64,000 nucleotides of DNA from an uncultured Pelagibacteraceae bacterium. Its GTDB lineage: Bacteria; Pseudomonadota; Alphaproteobacteria; Pelagibacterales; Pelagibacteraceae. The stretch covers positions 1-64,000 of the forward strand of contig CACDVM010000003.1 of the NCBI GenBank assembly GCA_902556265.1. The letters run 5' to 3'. The position numbers were made by a program, and so were the translations under genes. Numbering within the stretch: the stretch's first letter is position 1; each line of letters opens with the position of its first letter. The notes beneath the pieces are model-generated. The model was not told the DNA's origin and searched no databases. It worked only from the letters and a program-made list of their open reading frames with translations. Shown here in pieces: positions 47,403-56,605 of this stretch.

Positions 47403-48034
47403 TACTGAATAGGTTCAGGATCAATGCTTCGCCATAGATACCAAGTAGCTACCGAACAATATGGAGAAAATCTTTTTTTTAGCAAGTTCACAAACTTATC
47501 AGGTGGTAAATATTTTTTTTTATAATTTTTTGAGATTGCTCTCAAAAGACCAATATCTTGAGTCGGCCAAATGTTCGACCTATTATATGTAAAAAGTAAA
47601 ATCATTTCTGCTGACCATCTACCAATTTGTCTTAAGCTTGAAAGATAAATTATAGCCTCTTCATCACTCATTTTGGTAATTAAACTTGGATTAAAAGATT
47701 TCTCTAGAATTTGTTTTGTTAAACTTTTTATTCCTAAAACTTTTTGCCGACTCAAACCACAACTTTTTAATTGGGCAAATGATAATTTTGAAACAGTTTT
47801 AGGATTAATTTTATTATTACATTTTTTTTTAAATCTCATAAAAACAGAATTAGCAGCTGCAACACTTATTTGTTGTCCAATTATACTTTTGCACAAGGAA
47901 AAGAATACATCCCTTCTTGATGTTAAAATTATTTCTGAAGGACTTTGATAGCTTTTAATTAAGTTTGACATTGTATTATCTTTTTTAGATAAAAACTTTT
48001 TTGCTTTATTCCAGTATTTTGGAATTTTAGTCAT
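47399..48034 (-). CDS. DNA-3-methyladenine glycosylase, AlkA-like (HhH-GPD)
   Basis: Base-excision repair glycosylase of 211 residues removing alkylated bases. The helix-hairpin-helix LRQIGRWSAEMILLF lies at about 135-148 and the catalytic aspartate is D160 in WPTQDIGLLRAI. QISVAAANSVFMRF is typical of the family. The E. coli AlkA N-terminal extension is absent, as in compact bacterial members. It overlaps the transporter gene by eight bases. Confidence 0.92.
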   Translation of the reverse strand: MTKIPKYWNKAKKFLSKKDNTMSNLIKSYQSPSEIILTSRRDVFFSLCKSIIGQQISVAAANSVFMRFKKKCNNKINPKTVSKLSFAQLKSCGLSRQKVLGIKSLTKQILEKSFNPSLITKMSDEEAIIYLSSLRQIGRWSAEMILLFTYNRSNIWPTQDIGLLRAISKNYKKKYLPPDKFVNLLKKRFSPYCSVATWYLWRSIDPEPIQY

Positions 48035-48911
48035 TGATTGTTTTAGTGGTGATAATTTTTTTATTATAAATTTCCCTTCTAAAAATTATCAAAGTTGAAA
48101 TGATTACCAAAAGAGCACCAACTAGGGTCTTGATTGTAGGTATTTCGTCCCAAATAAAATATCCAAAAATTATTGCAAAAACTAATGCTAAATATTTTAA
48201 GGGAGTTACTAGAGAAACTTCTGAATATTTATATGACTGACTTAGCCATAAATTAGCAACTCCGCCAAAAATACCTATAAATGATAATAAAATTAAATGA
48301 TTTAAGCTTGGCATCACCCACCCTTGTGGAATTGTAAAAAAACTCAATAGAGTTATTGAAAGAGAGAAATAGAATGAGATTAACCAAACCGGCTCCGTTG
48401 AGGACAATTGTCTAATCGTTATTGCAACATAAGAGAGTCCTAAACAAAAAATAATTGGAAAGATATAGTAAACATTAAGATTACTTATTCCAGGCTCCGT
48501 AATAATTAAAATACCAACAAAACCTACTAGAACCGCTAGCCATCTAAAAATTCCTACTTTCTCACTCAGAAGAAAAATTGAAAAAATAGTTGTAAAAATT
48601 GGAGCTGCAAATGAAATACTCACTACTGTTGCTAAAGGTAATTCCCTCAAGGCTATAAATATTGCTACAAGAGCAATCAATCCCGATGTACATCTTAACA
48701 TATGAAGACCAGGCCTTTTGGTTTGATAAAAATTATGAAGTCTTTCTTTTGGAATTACAAAAAAATAAAAAATTATTCCAAAAAATCCTCTAAAAAATAA
48801 AACTTGACCAATTGGATAATCAACAGACCATTTAACTATTACATCCATCAAGGAAAATGCACATATTGACATAAACATGTACAAAAAACCTAATTGATTT
48901 TTACTAAGCAT
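48027..48911 (-). CDS. DMT-superfamily transporter, EamA family
   Basis: A 294-residue inner membrane protein with ten hydrophobic helices in two EamA repeats (about residues 7-137 and 150-283). GQVLFFRGFFG and ALRELPLATVVSISFAAPIF are typical of RhaT/EamA exporters. The substrate cannot be inferred. It is divergent from msrA (36 bases between starts) and upstream of the DNA glycosylase in the same transcript. Confidence 0.88.
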   Translation of the reverse strand: MLSKNQLGFLYMFMSICAFSLMDVIVKWSVDYPIGQVLFFRGFFGIIFYFFVIPKERLHNFYQTKRPGLHMLRCTSGLIALVAIFIALRELPLATVVSISFAAPIFTTIFSIFLLSEKVGIFRWLAVLVGFVGILIITEPGISNLNVYYIFPIIFCLGLSYVAITIRQLSSTEPVWLISFYFSLSITLLSFFTIPQGWVMPSLNHLILLSFIGIFGGVANLWLSQSYKYSEVSLVTPLKYLALVFAIIFGYFIWDEIPTIKTLVGALLVIISTLIIFRREIYNKKIITTKTIND

Positions 48912-48947
48912 ATGAAATAATTTGTAAATTAATTTAACTTATAATCA

Positions 48948-49391
48948 ATGGAAATAGCAGTTTTAGCTCTTGGATGTTTTTGGGGACCAGAAATTAAATT
49001 TAGTAAAATTGAGGGTATTATTAAAACAGAAGTTGGATATTGTGGGGGCAATAGCCCAACCACAACTTACAAAGAAGTTTGCACAGGCAATACTAATCAT
49101 GCCGAAGTCGTAAAACTTGATTTTGATGAAAAGATTATATCATATGAAAAGATCTTAAAAACTTTCTTTCAAATTCACGATCCAACTACCTTAAATTCTC
49201 AAGGACCAGATTTTGGAACTCAATATAGAAGTGAAATATTTTATCTTAACGATAACCAAAAGAAAATTGCTGAAAAAGTTTTAAATGACACTAATGAAAG
49301 ATTATCAGGCAAGATTGTTACTAAAATTTCATTATTGAAAAATTATTGTCCTGCTGAGGAATATCATCAAAAATATTTAGAAAAAAGGTAA
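48948..49391 (+). CDS. msrA: Peptide-methionine (S)-S-oxide reductase
   Basis: Repairs oxidised methionine. The catalytic cysteine is C10 in LGCFWG, with GYCGG and TTYKEVCTGNTNHAEVV following and YHQKYLEK at the end. At 147 residues it is a compact member. It lies two bases before a sulfurtransferase gene, both dealing with sulfur chemistry, so they probably share a transcript. Confidence 0.95.
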   Translation: MEIAVLALGCFWGPEIKFSKIEGIIKTEVGYCGGNSPTTTYKEVCTGNTNHAEVVKLDFDEKIISYEKILKTFFQIHDPTTLNSQGPDFGTQYRSEIFYLNDNQKKIAEKVLNDTNERLSGKIVTKISLLKNYCPAEEYHQKYLEKR

Positions 49392-49392
49392 A

Positions 49393-50208
49393 ATGTCATT
49401 AGTAGAAACCGATTGGTTGGAAAAAAATATTAGTTCTGTAAAAGTTATAGATTGCTCGTGGCATATGCCACAAACAAAAAGAAATGGATTAAAAGAATAT
49501 AAAAATCAGCATATACCTAATTCTATTTTTTTTGACTTAGATGCTAACTCTAGAAAAGAAATTAATTTACCACATATGTTAGTTAACCAAAAAGATTGGA
49601 TGCAAATTGTATCAAAAATGGGGATAAAAAATGAAGATGAAATAGTCATCTATGATAACTCAGATGTGATTAGCTCGTGTAGATGTTGGTTTAATTTTAT
49701 TTATTTTGGTCATAATCCTAAATTAGTTCATGTTTTAAATGGTGGACTTAAAAAATGGATTAAAGAAAATAAAGAAGTCACAAATGATGCCACAAGTATT
49801 AAGATATCCGACTACAAAATCTTTGAAAAAAAAGAACTTGTTAAAACTAAAGAACAAATTGATCTTAATATTGAAGAAAAATATTTTAAAGTGATAGATG
49901 CTAGGAGTAAAGAAAGATTTTATGGCAGGGTTCCAGAACCTAGAAAAGGTTTAAGAAGTGGCAGTATAAAAAATTCTTTTTGTATACCTTTTAATCTTTG
50001 TTTATGTGAAGACAAAACGTTTAAAAGTAAAAAAGATCTTAAACTTATTTTTGGAACTTGTTTAAAAGATATAAATGAAAAAAATATTGTTTTTTCATGT
50101 GGTTCTGGAGTTACTGCGTGTGTTTTGGCACTAGCTTATTCTTTAATAAATGATAAATATCATCCCTGTATTTATGATGGCTCTTGGGCTGAATACGGAA
50201 TAATTTAA
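49393..50208 (+). CDS. Sulfurtransferase (3-mercaptopyruvate sulfurtransferase-like)
   Basis: A tandem rhodanese-domain enzyme of 271 residues. The N-terminal domain (about 1-135) is inactive by pattern, and the C-terminal one carries the persulfide cysteine C236 in SCGSGVTAC, whose loop CGSGVTA is the mercaptopyruvate sulfurtransferase form rather than the thiosulfate form. It follows msrA by one base. Confidence 0.9.
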   Translation: MSLVETDWLEKNISSVKVIDCSWHMPQTKRNGLKEYKNQHIPNSIFFDLDANSRKEINLPHMLVNQKDWMQIVSKMGIKNEDEIVIYDNSDVISSCRCWFNFIYFGHNPKLVHVLNGGLKKWIKENKEVTNDATSIKISDYKIFEKKELVKTKEQIDLNIEEKYFKVIDARSKERFYGRVPEPRKGLRSGSIKNSFCIPFNLCLCEDKTFKSKKDLKLIFGTCLKDINEKNIVFSCGSGVTACVLALAYSLINDKYHPCIYDGSWAEYGII

Positions 50209-50215
50209 ATTAAAC

Positions 50216-51085
50216 ATGAAGAGATCTACAAAAACTATTTCAATAATACTGGTGTTTTTTCTAATTATAGCGATCGTGATTATTGGAAGAACAATGATCG
50301 GAAATCATTTTAAAAAAAAATTTAGCAAAAGACCGCCCCCAGGGATAATTGTAACAGAAGTAATCAAAAAAGAATTTTCAGAAAAAATAGAAACCTTTGG
50401 AACAGCAATCTCAAAAAAATCTAAAACTTTTAAGATAAAAAAAGATGATCTTTTAGGGGACTTAAAATTAAAAAATTTTGTTAAAAAAGGAGAAACAATA
50501 ATAAAACTGAAAAGTGGGAATATAATGGCTCCATTCAATGGTGTGTTGGGATACACAGGTCTGACTGAAGATATCCTTGTGTCAAATAATATAGTCATAA
50601 TTACACTTGATGATAACTCCATTGTTTATTCTGATATTAAGATTCCTGAAAATTATTCTACATCTATAAAAAAAGGACTACCAGTAGAAGTTAAATTAAC
50701 TAGCTATAAAGATAAAATATTTGTAGGTGAAGTGGACTTTGTTTCAAGTAGAATTAATGCTGACACAAGAAGTTTATTATCTAGAATAAAAGTAGAGAAC
50801 GAAGACTTAGAATTAATTTCAGGATCATTATTAGAAGTTGGAGTTAAATTTGATTTGAGAAATTCTTTAAGTGTTCCAGACACAAGCATAATGATTGAGG
50901 GAGACAAGTCTTATGTTTATAAAATTAATGAAGAGAATATTGCTAATAAAACTGAGGTAAAAACAGGTTTAAGAATTGATAAAAGTATTGAAATAACCTC
51001 GGGCCTAACTGAAGGTGATATCATTGTGGCTGAAGGATTAAAAAAAGTTAGACCACGTGGAAAAATAAAACCTATCAAAAAATAA
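50216..51085 (+). CDS. RND efflux periplasmic adaptor (HlyD/MFP family), short form
   Basis: A 289-residue membrane fusion protein with an N-terminal anchor (about residues 8-26). Two half-lipoyl motifs can be read at about 58-98 and 102-133, and they are joined directly (KLKSGNIMAPFNGVLG) with no helical hairpin between them. The beta-barrel and membrane-proximal domains follow. The partner pump gene begins at the next base. Without a hairpin the adaptor may be unable to reach a TolC-type channel; that is inference. Confidence 0.88.
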   Translation: MKRSTKTISIILVFFLIIAIVIIGRTMIGNHFKKKFSKRPPPGIIVTEVIKKEFSEKIETFGTAISKKSKTFKIKKDDLLGDLKLKNFVKKGETIIKLKSGNIMAPFNGVLGYTGLTEDILVSNNIVIITLDDNSIVYSDIKIPENYSTSIKKGLPVEVKLTSYKDKIFVGEVDFVSSRINADTRSLLSRIKVENEDLELISGSLLEVGVKFDLRNSLSVPDTSIMIEGDKSYVYKINEENIANKTEVKTGLRIDKSIEITSGLTEGDIIVAEGLKKVRPRGKIKPIKK

Positions 51086-54000
51086 ATGTTTATTACCGAA
51101 TTAAGTATAAAAAGACCGACAGTATCTTGGGTCATGTCTCTAATTTTGATTGTTTTTGGATTATTTGTTTTTTGGAAATTACCAGTTAGAGAGCTGCCAA
51201 ATGGCATACAGCCACCTGTCGTACAAATTCAAGTAGATTATAAGTCTGCTGCAGCTTCAATAGTAGATCAAGAAGTAACACAGGTTGTTGAGGATGTTAT
51301 CGGTGGCGCTGAGGGAATAAAAAATATAGATTCTAAATCTGAAAATGGAAGAAGCACAATAAATGTAGAATTTGATACAAGTATAGACTTGGATAACGCT
51401 GCTAATGACATTAGAGAGAGAGTTGCTAGAGTTGTTGATAACTTGCCATCCGAGTCTGATCCTCCACAAATACTTAAAAGAGCAGCTGGTTTTACTACAA
51501 CAATGTGGTTATCTCTATCATCTTCAACTTGGAGTGACCTTGAGCTAGGAGACTATGCTGAAAGATATTTAGTTGATCAATTCTCAAGTGTAAAAAATGT
51601 TGGGAGAATAAGAGTTGGCGGATTAAGGGAATTGAGTATTAGAGTATGGATAGATCCTATTAGACTTGCAGCTAATGACTTAACTATTAAAGAAGTTGAA
51701 ACTGCAATGCGTGGAGAAAATATAAGTCTTCCAGCTGGTACGCTAGAGGCAGACAATATTGATTTAACACTTAATTTAGATAAGTCATATAATGATATTA
51801 ATTCAATCAAACAGTTGCCAATTAAAAAAACTGACAATAAAGTTATTTTATTATCTGATGTTGCTAATATAGAATTTGGTCCTGTTTCAGAAAAAACTCT
51901 TTTTAAAGCTCAAACTAAAGATCAAATTAATTTAAAAACTGTTGGAATCGGTATTTATGCTAGAAGTGGCGCCTCAACAGTTGAACTTTCGAATGATATT
52001 AAGAAAAAAATTATTCAAGTTAAAAAATCTTTACCAAAAGAGTTAGATTTAAGAGTTTCCTTCAACAGAGCAAACTATGTAGAGGCTGCTATTGAAGAGG
52101 TGTATAAAACTTTGTTAATAGCTTTCATTTTAGTCGTTTTAATAATTTATCTATTTCTGGGTAATTTAAAAGCTGTAATAGTACCGGCTATAGCACTCCC
52201 AGTAAGCCTTGTGGCCTCTTTTTTGGGTTTATACATATTTGGGTTATCAATAAATATTTTCGTTCTTCTAAGTTTTATTTTGGCAATAGGAATAATAACA
52301 GATGACTCTGTTATTATGACAGATGCAATTTATAGAAGAATAGAAAATGGTGAGACTCCATTGGTCGCTGCTTATAAGGGCTCTAAACAAATTTCTTTTG
52401 CAATTGTAGCTACTACACTAATTTTAATTGCAGTTTTTCTTCCATTGATTTTTATTGGAGGAATTTCTGGAACTTTATTTAGAGAAACAGCAATAGCCTT
52501 ATCTTTTTCAATAATTATATCATCTTTTGTTGCGCTAACATTGTCCCCAATGCTTGCTAGTAAATTCTTATATAAAAAAACATCAAAAAAACTTTTTATT
52601 CAAAAATTTGAAAAGTTTTTCTTGAGCTTTGCAAGCTTTTACAAAGAGACTTTAGATGGAATTGTAAATAAGACAAAAGCTGTAGGATTTTTTATAATCT
52701 TAATAGTTGTTGCATCGATATTATTATTTAACTTTTCAAAAAAAGAATTATTGCCCATGGAAGATCGTGGGGCCTACTTAATTATTGGATTCACAGATGA
52801 AGGAACTTCTTTCGAATATACTCAAGAACAAGCTCAGAAAGTAGAAGCCAGACTTCTTCCACTGCTTCAAGCTGAGGATAGTCCATATTCAAGATTTATA
52901 ATGAGGGTTCCTGGGTTTGGAAATTCAGCTAATTCATATAATAGTTTTATTATAATTGCTTTATTAGATGACTGGAAAAATCGAAAAAAAGGACAAGAAG
53001 TTGTTTTGAGAGAAGCAATAGGAAAAATAGTAACTCTACCTCAAGCAGTGGCTTTCCCTATTTCTCCACAATCAATAAGAGTATCTAATTATAATAAACC
53101 TGTGCAAATGGTTATTTATGGAAGTACTTATGAAGAACTTGAGGAAATACAAAAAAAAGTAATTAGAGAAATAAGATCTAATAAAAACCTTTCAAGAATT
53201 GAGTCTGATTACAATAGAAATAAACCAGAGGTAAAATTAATAATTAATAAAAATAAAGCTAAAGACTTAGGTGTTTCAACAAAATCAATTGGTGAAACAC
53301 TTGAAACTCTTTATGGGGGAAAAAAAATTACAACTTTTAATAAATTAGGTAAAGAGTATCCTATAATTGTTCAACAATATGTATCAGATAGAAGAAACAA
53401 AGAGGGTATTTCAAAAATATTTGTTCGTTCAGAAACCAATGGAAAACTAATTTCTTTAGCAAATCTAGTCAGTTTTGAAGAAGAAGGTTCGGCAAAAGAG
53501 CTTGCAAGGTATAATAGACAATCAGCAGTAACTATATCTGCAAATATTAATGAAGGATATACTTTGACTGAAGCTATAAAATATTTTGAAGAAGTAATGG
53601 CTAATTTAGCTCCAGAAAATCAAATTACTTGGAAAGGAAAATCTGAAGAAATCAAAGAAACAAGTAACGAATTATTTATAATTTTTGCTTTAGCATTGCT
53701 CACTGCATATTTGGTAATGGCAGCAACCTTTAATTCCTTTATTCACCCATTCATAATTATTTTAACCGTACCATTAGCTATTTTTGGTGGATTGGTATTT
53801 ATTCTTTTTCTGAATAGTTCAGTAAATATTTTTTCTCAGATTGCTCTTATTATTCTGATAGGTATTTCAACAAAAAATAGTATTTTAGTTGTTGATTATG
53901 CAAATCAGATAAGAACTACTGGAAAGAATATAGAGTTAGCTGTTAAAGAGGCATGTGCAGTGAGATTTAGGCCTATAATTATGACCTCACTTAGCACTAT

Positions 54001-54214
54001 GATTGCGATGCTTCCTTTGGTTATAGGTAATTTTGGTCCTGGGGCTGGAGAAGGCTCTAGGTTGGCTGTTGGCTCAACTATTTTAGGGGGGATGATAATT
54101 TCGACATTTTTTACTTTATATGTTACTCCATCAATGTATTTAGCTTTAGCCAAAAATACTAAAAGGATAGATGTGGTAGATTTAGAATTAAAGAAAGAAC
54201 TTACTAAAAAATAA
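51086..54214 (+). CDS. RND-family efflux transporter (HAE1/AcrB-like)
   Basis: An inner membrane proton antiporter of 1042 residues with twelve helices and two large periplasmic loops. The proton-relay residues are visible as D406-D407 in ITDDSVIMTDAIYRR (helix 4) and K930 in GISTKNSILVVDYAN (helix 10). GPGAGEGSRLAVGSTILGG near the end is typical. Substrates are unknown. It abuts the adaptor gene and no outer membrane channel gene follows; the next gene is convergent with an eleven-base overlap. Confidence 0.95.
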   Translation: MFITELSIKRPTVSWVMSLILIVFGLFVFWKLPVRELPNGIQPPVVQIQVDYKSAAASIVDQEVTQVVEDVIGGAEGIKNIDSKSENGRSTINVEFDTSIDLDNAANDIRERVARVVDNLPSESDPPQILKRAAGFTTTMWLSLSSSTWSDLELGDYAERYLVDQFSSVKNVGRIRVGGLRELSIRVWIDPIRLAANDLTIKEVETAMRGENISLPAGTLEADNIDLTLNLDKSYNDINSIKQLPIKKTDNKVILLSDVANIEFGPVSEKTLFKAQTKDQINLKTVGIGIYARSGASTVELSNDIKKKIIQVKKSLPKELDLRVSFNRANYVEAAIEEVYKTLLIAFILVVLIIYLFLGNLKAVIVPAIALPVSLVASFLGLYIFGLSINIFVLLSFILAIGIITDDSVIMTDAIYRRIENGETPLVAAYKGSKQISFAIVATTLILIAVFLPLIFIGGISGTLFRETAIALSFSIIISSFVALTLSPMLASKFLYKKTSKKLFIQKFEKFFLSFASFYKETLDGIVNKTKAVGFFIILIVVASILLFNFSKKELLPMEDRGAYLIIGFTDEGTSFEYTQEQAQKVEARLLPLLQAEDSPYSRFIMRVPGFGNSANSYNSFIIIALLDDWKNRKKGQEVVLREAIGKIVTLPQAVAFPISPQSIRVSNYNKPVQMVIYGSTYEELEEIQKKVIREIRSNKNLSRIESDYNRNKPEVKLIINKNKAKDLGVSTKSIGETLETLYGGKKITTFNKLGKEYPIIVQQYVSDRRNKEGISKIFVRSETNGKLISLANLVSFEEEGSAKELARYNRQSAVTISANINEGYTLTEAIKYFEEVMANLAPENQITWKGKSEEIKETSNELFIIFALALLTAYLVMAATFNSFIHPFIIILTVPLAIFGGLVFILFLNSSVNIFSQIALIILIGISTKNSILVVDYANQIRTTGKNIELAVKEACAVRFRPIIMTSLSTMIAMLPLVIGNFGPGAGEGSRLAVGSTILGGMIISTFFTLYVTPSMYLALAKNTKRIDVVDLELKKELTKK

Positions 54215-54803
54215 TATACTTATTTTTATTAAGTGAATTTTTACATTTTAATAATTGGTTTTTATAAATATTTGATTGTTTCTCTACTTTTTTTGCCAAC
54301 CCAATTACTTTTTTATTTTTTTTATAATGTTTATAATTTCCCCAACCCTCGTGATAAGCAAGATATTGTCTAAAGGCATCCTGTTTAGAAATTTTTAAAA
54401 TAGATTCAGTTTTATTAGTATACCATCCAATAAAATCAACACTATCTTTAAATCTTGCTCTAGTCGCAAGTTTATTTCCTGTCTCTTTTTTATATTGTTC
54501 CCAAGTTCCTTTTACTGCTTGAGAATAACCAAATGAACTAGAAGGTCTTTTAAAAGGTATGACTTTAAAAATCTTTTGTCTAGCTGGTTTAGCTAGCCAA
54601 TCAAAATCTGACTCCATTTTGATTATTGCCAACTGAATATAAATAGGTGTTCCCCACTTTTTTTCTACTTTTTTTGTGTGTTTGTACCAAAGATATCTTT
54701 CATTAAAAATCGAGCAACTATTACCTGTATTATTAGGTATCGAAGAACATCCGGCAAATAAAAAAAAAAATAAAATTATTAATTTATTTTTTAAGAAGCT
54801 CAT
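54204..54803 (-). CDS. Lipoprotein with lysozyme-like (transglycosylase SLT) domain
   Basis: A 199-residue lipoprotein with the lipobox FAGC (lipidated C19). The segment IQLAIIKMESDFDWLAKPAR with E64 as the likely catalytic acid, SSSFGYSQAVKGTWEQYKKE, and YLAYHEGWGNY fit the lysozyme-like fold of lytic transglycosylases. It would cut peptidoglycan at the inner face of the outer membrane. It overlaps the VanZ-like gene by 20 bases. Confidence 0.78.
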   Translation of the reverse strand: MSFLKNKLIILFFFLFAGCSSIPNNTGNSCSIFNERYLWYKHTKKVEKKWGTPIYIQLAIIKMESDFDWLAKPARQKIFKVIPFKRPSSSFGYSQAVKGTWEQYKKETGNKLATRARFKDSVDFIGWYTNKTESILKISKQDAFRQYLAYHEGWGNYKHYKKNKKVIGLAKKVEKQSNIYKNQLLKCKNSLNKNKYIIF

Positions 54804-55179
54804 ATTTATTTATAAGATAATTGACAAAAATTACAGTTATGACTCCCAAAAAATTTCCAAATAAGTCTGACCATTGAAAACTTCTTTCAGGTATAATTAA
54901 ATGAAAGATCTCAAGAAATATTGATAAAAACACTAAATATACTATCAAATTATTAACATGTTTTAATTTAATAAAACTTAAAAAACCTACCGCTGAAACT
55001 AAAATAAATGTGTAAAAATGATTAGAAGAAACAATAAAATCGGAGGTTATTTGAGGTTGTATTGTTTTATCTTTGTATATTACCAAACCTAGAAAGCTTC
55101 CTGGAAAAAGATACAAAAAAATCAAAAAAAAGTTAATTGTATAAAAAATTATTTTAAATTTTGAAAAAAATTTTATCAT
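54784..55179 (-). CDS. VanZ-like family membrane protein
   Basis: A 131-residue protein with four hydrophobic helices. It contains FLSIFLEIFHLIIPERSFQWSDLFGNFLGV, the VanZ-like signature with E-x-x-Q/H...R-x-x-x-x-x-D and N. The family is broadly distributed and its function is unknown. The gene overlaps the lysozyme-like lipoprotein and starts 45 bases from the divergent gpmA. Confidence 0.8.
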   Translation of the reverse strand: MIKFFSKFKIIFYTINFFLIFLYLFPGSFLGLVIYKDKTIQPQITSDFIVSSNHFYTFILVSAVGFLSFIKLKHVNNLIVYLVFLSIFLEIFHLIIPERSFQWSDLFGNFLGVITVIFVNYLINKYELLKK

Positions 55180-55224
55180 TTAATTATATAGTTTTATTTA
55201 CAAATATATTTTAGAAATAACAAT

Positions 55225-55938
55225 ATGAGTTTTTTAATTTTAATTAGGCATGGGCAAAGTGTTTGGAATCTTGAGAAAAAATTTACTGGCTGGGTAGATG
55301 TTGACCTCACTGAGCAAGGAAAAAGTGAGGCTCAAAAAGCTGGCTCTTTAATTAAAAATGAAAATATTGAGATAAATCTTTTTTACTCCTCTTTTCAATT
55401 AAGAGCAAATCATACTTTAAAAATAATTCAAAAAATTTTAAATAATGAAAAAAATTTTACTAAAGCTTGGCAGCTTAATGAAAGACATTATGGCGCTTTA
55501 ACAGGTTTAAATAAAATTGAAATGGCAAAAAAAATAGGTGAAAAAAATGTCTACAAATTCAGGAGATCTTGGGACATTAAACCAGAACCTTTAAATAAAA
55601 AGAGCCCTTATCATGCAAAAAATATTGATGCATATAAAAAAATACCTCAAGAAGTTATACCTGATACTGAGTCTTTAAAAGATACTTACGAGAGAGTTGT
55701 TAAATACTTTGATGAAGAAATAAAAAAAAAATTAATTAAAGAAAATATTTTAATTTCTGCTCATGGAAATTCTTTAAGAGCTTTATGTAAATATTTATTT
55801 AAGCTAGATAATGAGCAAATCTCTAGCTTAGAAATTCCTACTGGAAATCCGTTAATGATTGAGCTAGATGAAAATATTAAAATTAAAAATTGTAAATATC
55901 TCGATAAAGAACGTTCTAAAAGTCTTCTAGTTTTTTGA
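55225..55938 (+). CDS. gpmA: 2,3-bisphosphoglycerate-dependent phosphoglycerate mutase
   Basis: Interconverts 3- and 2-phosphoglycerate. The 237-residue enzyme has the phosphohistidine H9 in LIRHGQSVWN, the family segment FTGWVDVDLTEQG, LNERHYGALTGLNK and the second histidine in SAHGNSLRALCKYL. The length is typical of the dPGM class. The gene overlaps the convergent nucleotidyltransferase gene by 23 bases. Confidence 0.97.
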   Translation: MSFLILIRHGQSVWNLEKKFTGWVDVDLTEQGKSEAQKAGSLIKNENIEINLFYSSFQLRANHTLKIIQKILNNEKNFTKAWQLNERHYGALTGLNKIEMAKKIGEKNVYKFRRSWDIKPEPLNKKSPYHAKNIDAYKKIPQEVIPDTESLKDTYERVVKYFDEEIKKKLIKENILISAHGNSLRALCKYLFKLDNEQISSLEIPTGNPLMIELDENIKIKNCKYLDKERSKSLLVF

Positions 55939-56605
55939 AAGTTTCTAAATTTGTTAAATGATAGAATCTATTAAAACTTTCAAAACCATTTAGTTTGCCT
56001 TTAATTAATAGTTCATTCCAAATTTCTGAAATAGAAAAGTTTTTTACCTCATATTTATTAAATAGGTTTTTATTTAAAATTTGGCACCCAATATAAATAA
56101 CATTTTTATTATTATTTTTTTTTAGCAGATGGTTTTTTAATTCAAAATCTCCTTTAAGATTTTTATCAAAACTTAAGTTTATATTTGTTGATAAAAGAAG
56201 ATTATTTAATTTATTTGTAAAATAAAAATTCTGCATCTTTTTAATCTCATCTACATAAGTTTCATTCCATAATGTATCTGGATTAAAAACAAGATAATCA
56301 TCATCTCTAGAATTATTAATCATATTAAGTATTCCACCACCTGTATCTAAAATCATTTTACCATCTTCAACTATTTGAATATCGAGTGGAAAATTTTTTT
56401 TTTTAACGTACTCAATAATTTGATCACCTAAATAATACGTATTTATAAAAATTTTTTTTATTCCTAACTTTACGTTCATATTAATACATCTCTCCAACAT
56501 TGTTAGATTATTCAATTTAAGAAGTGGCTTTGGTATTTTTAGAGTTAATGGATTTAATCTTTTTCCAAGTCCTGCACATAATATAAGTGCTATATTAATT
56601 TTCAT
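55916..56605 (-). CDS. murU: Nucleotidyltransferase, probable N-acetylmuramate-1-phosphate uridylyltransferase
   Basis: A 229-residue sugar-phosphate nucleotidyltransferase. The signature GLGKRLNPLTLKIPKPLL at residues 12-29 binds the nucleotide, and FNPDTLWNE holds a metal-binding aspartate. Adjacent to the kinase-like gene, it fits the MurU-AmgK pair that recycles peptidoglycan sugars into UDP-MurNAc without MurA. A mannose-1-phosphate guanylyltransferase role is the alternative. It overlaps the kinase gene by four bases. Confidence 0.78.
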   Translation of the reverse strand: MKINIALILCAGLGKRLNPLTLKIPKPLLKLNNLTMLERCINMNVKLGIKKIFINTYYLGDQIIEYVKKKNFPLDIQIVEDGKMILDTGGGILNMINNSRDDDYLVFNPDTLWNETYVDEIKKMQNFYFTNKLNNLLLSTNINLSFDKNLKGDFELKNHLLKKNNNKNVIYIGCQILNKNLFNKYEVKNFSISEIWNELLIKGKLNGFESFNRFYHLTNLETFKKLEDF

